From: Coprinellus micaceus
Taxonomy: Eukaryota; Basidiomycota; Agaricomycetes; Agaricales; Psathyrellaceae
Direction: 5' to 3'
DNA length: 64,000 nucleotides
Assembly (NCBI GenBank): GCA_951394405.1
Contig: OX596336.1
Span: 4,650,001-4,714,000 of the forward strand
Shown one piece after another: positions 56,194 through 64,000 of the stretch (positions within the stretch are counted from its first letter, which is position 1; the number at the start of each line of letters is the position of its first letter). The position numbers were made by a program, and so were the translations under genes. Under the pieces are notes generated by a model that was not told the DNA's origin, ran no database searches, and worked only from the letters and a program-made list of their open reading frames with translations.

Positions 56194-59100
56194 ATGTTTT
56201 ACAGCGCTATAATAAATGGTCTCCCTACAGTTTCTCGTCGCATATTCGTGTTCTTCCCCCCTCCTCCTTGTGTCTACATGCCTAGCTTTTCTCTTAACCA
56301 CATTTCCGTATCCGTTGCTCGTACGTCGGGCTACCAGACTTTGGTGTCTCGAAGGCTGTTCCCTCGATGTCCTCGTAACCTCTCCGTCACTGTATCTTCG
56401 GAGTCTGGCGCTATAACTGTTGGCTTTTCCCCCATCTACGTCTCCAGCCTGGATCAGTACGACTTGGTTCTTGGTCGCGATATGGAGGCACCTTTGGAGG
56501 ATTCCGTTGTAGCGTTACCTTATTGCGAAGGGCATGGTGCGTCTTCAAGCGCATTCCTTAATTCTGCTCACTTACCTTCGTAGACCCCACATTGCCTGCA
56601 CCTGCCGTCTTGGGAGCTGACGGTGGGCGGACGAACGCCGTACCCGACGACAGTTTTCCCCGCTCCGCGCAGCGTATGTGCCAGACAAACCAGACCCGTT
56701 ACGATGAATCGATGTCATTCAATGGTTCCCAGTTCACTCCTCCTTCCCTCACACCTCTGCATCGCCCGGATTTGGATCAACCTGTCGCGTCTGGGTCGCA
56801 TTTACCGGATACCGATGTCTACCACGACGGGCGGTTCTATGTATCTTCTTTGTTGACCTCTCGTTGTAAACGTGGGATCACTGCGAACCCTTTCAGTGAA
56901 GACATCGAGGTTATCCGGACTCTGCTCGACGCCCATGGCTTATCTCATTTGGGAAGCTGTCGGACAGCCCTGACCTGCAGAACATTGCTCTTTCGTCATC
57001 TATTTTCTGGGGAGTGTGTGGCACGATGCAGCGAGTCAGATCCTCCGGTAGCGTGTACGTTTTTTTCTAGGGGACATGCGACACCGGCTGCCATGTGTAA
57101 AGAGACCTTCCAGTGGGTTTCGACCGCGCCTATTCGCCTTCTCGATGATCATAGGCTGCTCTGCATTTCACGCGCGCTCGAAATCCAGTTGCATTCAGAC
57201 TCTAAGCGCTTTCGTCGCCGTCTCCAACATCTGTTTGCCGTCGAGAGTACTCGATATCTCACAGGTTCAAGTACGTCCCCAATATCTGACATCCCGCTCA
57301 TCCTTAAGCGGTTTTCTAAACATCGGGTTCCTTCTCTCTTGAATCTAGCTCATCAGCATGGCATCGGCTGTTCTTCTGTGACTGCTACGGCTCCTGCGCT
57401 GCGAACCTTGATCCTGGAACATCTCTGCGGTGGAGGTTGTCAGACTTCGGTGACGGACCAAGGTTATAGCTCCGCGTGTGCAGAGTTTGCTGCCCATGTT
57501 GCTTCGACGACTCAACGGATGTCTTTTGCAGATTTTGAAGATTCCAATCAAGGTTCGGAAGACGAATACAACAAAATGGTATATCTCACGAAGGTCGTTA
57601 GCGTCCTTCGTGATAATTTGTCCCGTGCCGCTCTCGAAGAACTTTTGACGTGTCTATCGGTTCCGTTTGACTCGCCGAATACTCTGCGTTCTTTACAGTC
57701 GACGTTATATTCTCATATTCAAACCCTGCGTACTCGCTTACTTAACTGGCCAACGGAACGACCATCTTCCCCGGATACTGATGTCATCCTCGATAATATT
57801 GCGGCGAAGTGGGGTACAATCACAACGACGGCGGTGAAGGATGACTGCATCTTGCGATTTCGGGAGCTGACTTCGTCTGACTATAACCGCAAATCTGTGT
57901 GCGTTTCATGCGCGTGTTCCTATGTCCATCGCGACTTGCGGTCTGTGGCTCCCAGGGACGTCGATTTTCGATGTTTTCTCCGGCCTGACTTTCGCATGCA
58001 CCCTGTAACTGGAGACACCGTCGACCCTTCGTACGCGGAGGGTGTCGGTACAGATTTCTCCGACTGTCGTGCCTTTGCTTCTTATCCGAACTGCATGTTG
58101 GACCCCGCCGGCCGTTATTTAGACCACAATAGTGAGTGGCGGATGCGTTTCTGTCGCGACTGTTGGTCGCATTGCTCGCACGGCCGAGTCCCGCCTCTAT
58201 CTTTGGCGAACCACAACTATATCGGCCCTGTACCCGAAGAACTGGCGAGCTTGACTTTTATAGAAGAACTCATGGTTGCGCGCTGCCGCGCGAAGGTCTG
58301 TGTAATCAAGATGTTCAAGAAGACTGAATTCGGCAGCCCTTCCGACCCTGATTACTCGCCAGTTATTCAACGTGGCCTGCACGGTAACATAATAGTTTTC
58401 CCTCAAGAGCCTTCCGAATTAGCTGAGATCTTGCCTCCGACCGTGAAGGAAATGTGCGAGCCCATTGTTATGGTATTTGTCGGTAATTCGAAGCCTACGG
58501 ACGAATGGCTAAGGGAAAAGGCGACACCGTTGCTGGTTCGCCCTTTTTACTTGCGCCGCGCTCTGCAGTGGTTAAAAGAGAATAACCCAATATACTCACA
58601 TATTCAGATCAACGAAGAGGAGTTGCAGAGAATGCCCTCTGATTTCATCCTGCCTGTGGACGTCGAGCACTTGAACTCCGTTGTCAGCTCTGAGGTCAGC
58701 TCTGCGAGGTACGACGCGGTACACGCTGACGACGAGGATCCGCCGTCGGATGACGTCCGTTTTGAAAATATTGTAATGACCAACCTGAAGGACGCTGCGA
58801 CAGCAGACCAACTCAAATTGCTGGCTTCGCGGCATGTGAAGGAGAATAATGGTGCTTTTCTGCAGGTTCCGCATGACGTTAATCCAGCGAACGAGTTCTA
58901 CAACAAAACCCTCTTTCCGTCGATGTACCCTAGTTTGTATCCCTACGGTCTTGGGGGATTTGAGAATTTGTCCAAGACGAGCAGCTTGTCGTTCCAACGG
59001 CAGGTTCGACGCTGTTTTAACCTTGCCGAGCATCGTTTCCAGGAGCACCGTTCATTTCTTTTCGCAACGTTTAATATTCTTCAGCGACGCGAAATCCTAA

Positions 59101-62100
59101 GGAGGACAAAATTTCGTGTACAAAAAAAGAATTTCGAACGATTTGCGCGTGAGTTTGCCAACATGGATCCGGATATTGTGCGTCGAGTCAGCGAGAAAAT
59201 GGAAAATGAAAAGGCGTTCAAGCCGGCTAACGATGATGAGGCGAAAGTTCTCGGTCTGATGCGTGAGGTTAATTCTCTAATGGCATCCGTTCCTGGGTCT
59301 GCTGCGTCCAAGAAGACTCGACGGAACGAGATAAGGGCTCTCCAGATCGAGCTGGGCCTACCATGCTTTTTCATTACCGTTAACCCGGCAGACATGTACA
59401 ACCCTTTGGTGAAAGTATTGGCTGGGGATGATATTGATACCGACTCCCTTACAGAGGACAACCGTCCTAGATACTTTTCACAGTCCTCTTTCATCTCACG
59501 CAACCCATCTGTTGGTTCAGAATTTTTCAATACATATATTAACGCTTTTGTCTCCGCTCTACTTGGCTATGATGAGAACACGCGTGGCACTCGCTCCGGA
59601 GTGCTCGGCCATGTCAGTGGTTACTACGGCATTGTCGAGGCTCAAGGCCGTGGTACACTTCATTGCCACATGCTTGTTTGGATGCATGGTTCTCTAGATC
59701 CGAATACCTTGAAGGAAAAGGTGCTCTGCGATGCTGAGTTTCAACAGCGTATGGTCGACTACTTAGACGACGTCATTACAACGTCTGTGCCTGAGGATTT
59801 AGCGCCTAACGCGTCTATCCCCTCTGCAACAAGCCACCCGGCGTCTGTACGTGGCCTTCATCCGTATGGCGACACATATCACCGCACCCTTCGCCGCAAG
59901 GACCTACACAACGTCGCAAATCGAAGCCAACGGCACAAACATTCCGCAACTTGTTATAACCACTGCCGTGGCAAGAACGTCCCTCAAACGTGCAGGTTTA
60001 AACTCCACGCTGATAATACCGAGCCACGGACCTACTTCGACTCTGAAACAGGGGAGTTGTTCCTGCGGAAACTGGACGGTCTAGTCAACAACTTCAACGA
60101 GCCTATGCTCGAGGCGCTGCGTAATAACATGGATATCAAGTTCGTCGGTTCGGGGACGGCTGCGAAAGCAGTTCTTTATTACATCACAGATTACATCACG
60201 AAAACTCCAATGAAAACGTATGCAGCCTATGCTACTCTGGAATTGGCGATCAAGCGCCTTGGAGAACCTGAAAATGAGTATTGCGATATCACTTCCAAGG
60301 CGAAATCTCTATTACATAAATGTGCCTTTGCTATGGTGGGTCAGCAAGAGTTAAGCGCCCAGCAAGTGATGCACTATATCATGGGCCGGGGCGATTATTA
60401 TACGAGCCACAAGTTTCGTTCACTGTATTGGCCTTCGGTCGATGATTATGTCAATAGTCGCCACCGTGCTATCGTTGAAGGTACTGACCACACCTTTGAA
60501 TGGGTGCGAGACGACGAATCTATTCACGTCCAGTTTAATGACGCAGGAAATGCAATGTCCCGAGGCTCTCCTCTTGAGGACTACATGCACCGCTCTCCAG
60601 AGCTAGCCAATCTCACTCTATGGGACTTTATCGCCCGTGTAGACAAAAAATTACTCCCACCTAAAGACCGTTTCATTGACTCTTTCCCTTTGGAATTTGT
60701 TGAGGCAGATTTGTTGGAGCAAACTTTGTATGATGAGGATGCGGTGGAGGATTCTGAGGACGAAGGGATGGGTTCGGATAGTTCAGACATCGGTGATTCG
60801 TCTGAGGCCACCAATTTCCACCCTGCCTTACTCTCAAACTCCAAAGAGCGCCCTAAGTTTGGTTTCAGCGACCGTCACCCCGAGTACCGCACCCACCGAC
60901 TTGAAATACGCCATCCAAAACGCCGTTTAGTCCCGGTGCCCGTCGGCCCTGCCATTCCGCGACGAGATAAGGATCACAACTTACCTCAGTATGCGAGGCT
61001 CATGCTATCATGGTTTCATCCATGGTCGTATGAAGACCCGTTGAACGCCCCCAATGGTGATTGGATGGGTATGCTAGATCAGTACAAAGAACGTTGTCCA
61101 CAGACCTATCTTACAAAAATGGACAATATGCAATTGCTGAACGAGTGTAAGGACTCACGCGATGACAATTACGCCAAACGCCGTGAACTTGAACGGCAGG
61201 CAAACTATAATTTCGCTTCGGTGTTCCATGAAAGAGGTGCTGATGGGGATCGCATTGATAGACTGACGACATTGGATCAGCTCATGCAAAGCGACGTACT
61301 GCAGCAACTTATGGAGATGGACGAGAAACAGTCTCGCATCCTCAATAAGAGTGCGCAGAATGCACAGGACATGGTCGATAAATTGCAAGACATGCATATT
61401 TTCCCAAGCCAGGACATTTCTTTTGACGCCAGCATTGATGCGAATGCGTATACTCATCGAGTGGAAGCCAACGATTTAGCTCAGGAGGAAATGTGGGAGG
61501 CTGCATATGCACAGCGTAGAGCTGCGTGGAAGAAAGGAGCCTCGTCACCGCAGAGTCAGAAAGAATCCGACCTACGCCACTATAATGCCGCGAAACTGAC
61601 ACTGAATAGCATCACAAGCGAGAGGGACAACGGCACCAAAGAGACCACTCAGCTTAACAGAGTTCCTCCTCTTAACCAGGTGATCAGAGAGCGCCTACCT
61701 TTAGTAAGAGATCTTGTCCTTGAGCGGTACACGCTCAATGAAGAGCAGCTCGCTGCGTTTGACGCGGTTTACAATGACGTGCAGGGGCGGCAGACTGGAA
61801 ATTCGTCAGATCCAATGAGCCTGTACATCGCTGGACCGGGTGGGACTGGGAAGAGCACTGTTCTGAATGCTATTACTATGCTTTTTGAGACCCTCGGAAT
61901 GCGGTCCTCCATCCGTACATGTGCGTTCACTGGTGTTGCGGCTAAGAACATTGGCGGGATGACACTGCACACAGCGTTATGTCTACATCTCACTAGCAAC
62001 ACTGTCAGCGACCGCACGCGGGAAGAGTTACATGCCATGTGGCGCACCGTAGACTATCTCGTCATAGATGAGGTATCCATGATTGGCAGTCGATTAATGT

Positions 62101-63794
62101 ACCGTCTGAACGAGGCATTGTGTACCGCCAAGGAGACCACAAAGGCGTTCGGTGGAATCAACATAATTTTCGCTGGCGATTTCGGCCAACTGAATCCAAT
62201 CATAGATCGCCCTTTGTATCAATATCTTCCCCCCGGCACTGTGTCCTCTGAGCAGGGTCAATACAACATGCTCGGTAAACTGTTGTGGTATGGCGTCCGC
62301 GACGTTATCCTGCTCAAACAAGTCATGAGGCAAAAGGGCGATTCCCATGGATTCATCGATCTTCTGCACCGCGTGCGAATTGGTCAAACAACACTTCAGG
62401 ACTACGAGATGTTGAAGAGTCGCCAACTTTCTAGCCTCCCCGCCGACGACCGTCCCAACGGTTACCGAACGCCAATTTTGACATGTAATAATGACGCTAA
62501 AGATCACATTAACGCTATCGCCGCTCAGGAATACAGTGACGCCTCTGGGCAACCGGCACATTGGTACCACGCTCACGATGCTATTGGAAAGAAGGAAATC
62601 CCACCCGGTTCGGTCAAGGACTACCTGGATACATTGTCTGGTGGTTCTGTCAATTATCGGCAGGGCAAGATGCTTCTTGCATTGGGCATGCCTGTCATGC
62701 TGTGCAACAACTGCGACGTCGACTCAGGGGTTGTAAATGGCTGTATGGGCACCCTCAAGTCGATCCGATACACGGTTGATTCCTACGGTCGCCGCCATCT
62801 CCGGTCCTGCGTTGTTCGGAGCACTGAATCCAATCTAGCTAACTTCCCACTTTTGGGTCCCTCGGAGTTCGCTGTTTTGGAGGATACTTCTTCGGTCACA
62901 CTGTCCAAGAAGAGGTACAATATGTCCGTCAGCTTTAGGCGCACTCAGGTACCCATCGTCCCGGCGTACGCTATGACGGTATATAAAATTCAAGGACGCT
63001 CCTTGGATTCTGCGATAATTGACCTTTCAAGCACTACAAAAATATCAGAGGCATATGTCATGTTATCACGGGTAAAAAATCTCGACGGCCTTTTTTTGCT
63101 CAGGGACTTCAGTATTGACACTCTTCGCCTAAAACCACCCAAGGATGTGCGGGTCGAATATCGCAGAATCAGGGCACTAGACGCAATGCGACGGGGCGAG
63201 GTTGTGCAAACGAACTTGGCATTTGATATTTATTCTATCCACACTAACCTGAAGGATTACAACGGTGCTACCCTTAAAGGTGTCGCTCTATCAATCCAGA
63301 ATAATGCAGACTCTTTGCCTCCTGGCCCTGAGGACCCAGACGTACGGCTTCCCATAAAAACAAAGACAAACATTAGGGAATTGGCCGCCCGCAGGTGTCA
63401 CCAACCGTCGGCAGCACGCTCTCCGACCAACCCATCCCCAACTTCTACCTCCCCATCTCATCCACAACATCCTTCAACATTCGTATTAGATCTGCCTGCA
63501 CAGTCAGCGACCTCACCAGATCGTCGTAAACCGAAGACAATTCTGCGTCATCGACGGACTGCAATTGAACAAGACGCGCGCGCCACCGCCTGCTTCACAT
63601 CCGCCCCTCCTACCTATGTCATAAACCGGCAAAATAACGATGACCACTCGGTTAACACTGAAGCGAATACAAATCATCTACGTACGTCGCAAGGAGATGA
63701 CATCGTGACTCATGCCTCCTCTCTACTGAAACGGCTGCATTCACAACGCGCCGATGAACAGGAGCTCATTAGGAGAAAGAGAAGAAGGTTATAA
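56194..63794 (+). CDS. Helitron Rep/helicase transposase
   Basis: Two exons, 56194-56536 and 56584-63794, join in phase across a 47-nt intron (GTGCGT...CGTAG) to give 2517 codons. The first exon contains YDLVLGRD, possibly a degenerate protease-like or structural segment. Then come two similar Cys-rich segments, and a DUF6570-like block (PPLSLANHNYIGPVPEELAS) near residue 650. The HUH Rep domain has GRGTLHCHMLVWMHG near 1140 and the two-Tyr motif YYITDYITK near 1313. The SF1B Pif1-like helicase has GPGGTGKST near 1865, VIDEVSM near 1941, FAGDFGQLNP, and YKIQGRS with AYVMLSRV near the end. The frame is uninterrupted, so the element may be active. It makes rolling-circle copies, nicking DNA with the paired Tyr. 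Helitron ends (TC..., CTRR) were not located in the window. Confidence 0.93.
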
Positions 63795-63872
63795 TGGCGA
63801 CGACCTTTGTCTGAGCTACGACCAACACACTCGACCTTACTGACCACTCGACAATCTTCGATTTTATTCATC

Positions 63873-64000
63873 ATGCCTGCCTCTCGCTTCGTTTCTCCTA
63901 CTGCTACCCGCTCAACCACGCCTGCCGACCGCACCACTGCCTCTTGCTTCGAAATGCGCGCCCATCCCGATGGTGTTTATGACCAGCTCGAGTACGCCCT
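63873..64000 (+). CDS. Start of an unidentified ORF, cut by the window end
   Basis: ATG at 63873 opens a frame (MPASRFVSPTATRSTTPAD) without stop through base 64000, only 78 bp after the Helitron stop. Ser/Thr/Pro-rich start. It may be a second Helitron-borne gene or a host gene; too little is visible. Confidence 0.4.
   Translation, partial: MPASRFVSPTATRSTTPADRTTASCFEMRAHPDGVYDQLEYA

Noticed and set aside
56194..56583. 129-codon ORF before the Helitron gene as a separate gene
   Set aside because: A GTGCGT...TAG intron of 47 nt joins it in phase to the large frame.
1..64000. CRISPR arrays, bacterial operons, ribosomal RNA
   Set aside because: No regular repeat-spacer structure, no Shine-Dalgarno-led gene strings and no rRNA signature; gene structure is fungal.

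Overview
This window looks like accessory, transposon-rich DNA from a basidiomycete (Agaricomycotina-type) fungus. The evidence is GT-AG introns of about 50-70 nt with correct phases, a family of MYND zinc-finger proteins, a seven-helix DUF6533-type membrane protein, a fungal class I G-alpha gene, a Ty1/copia LTR retrotransposon and a Helitron. No prokaryotic or organellar feature is seen.

The dominant content is a dispersed cluster of about eleven MYND loci in both orientations (A to K here: A 1-1449 minus, B 6403-8483 minus, C 8949-11802 minus, D 13974-16257 plus, E 16447-17469 minus with a probable 5' piece at 27501-27545, F 40981-42990 plus, G 44285-46430 plus, H 46932-47245 plus, I 47730-49949 minus, J 50452-52761 minus, K 52990-54640 plus). 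The reconstructed architecture is constant: a tiny basic exon 1, a long helical exon 2 (about 413-450 codons), a separate MYND exon of about 150 nt, and a C-terminal exon. D (704 aa) and I (680 aa) are complete. B is open but its first exon is unresolved, and A runs off the left edge. C, E, F, G, H, J and K carry stops, frameshifts or deletions, so the cluster is under birth-and-death evolution. Six loci share a sense-oriented YGGGCGCTHA motif; for the five with a mapped start codon it lies about 170-245 bp upstream.

Layout: 0-6 kb holds MYND A, an intron-rich DUF6533 gene and a broken carbohydrate-binding-like membrane protein gene. 6-17.5 kb holds MYND B to E, a tRNA-like gene and a small inverted-repeat element in intron 1 of C. 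17.47-26.77 kb is a copia element (gag, protease-integrase, RT-RNase H, two LTRs) that itself contains a 668-bp LTR-like segment and a 2.2-kb inverted-repeat DNA transposon with an 8-bp target duplication. 26.8-27.75 kb holds another repeat element and the 5' end of a MYND gene. 29.2-31.65 kb is a decayed array of roughly 260-bp units. 35.16-37.75 kb is an intact nine-exon G-alpha gene. 40.6-54.6 kb holds MYND F to K with a hAT-like MITE. 56.2-63.8 kb is a Helitron Rep/helicase gene, followed by the start of another reading frame cut by the window end.

The G-alpha gene is the one clear housekeeping/signalling gene and sits as an island between repeats. The MYND proteins have no function that can be read from sequence beyond a likely protein-protein interaction finger.
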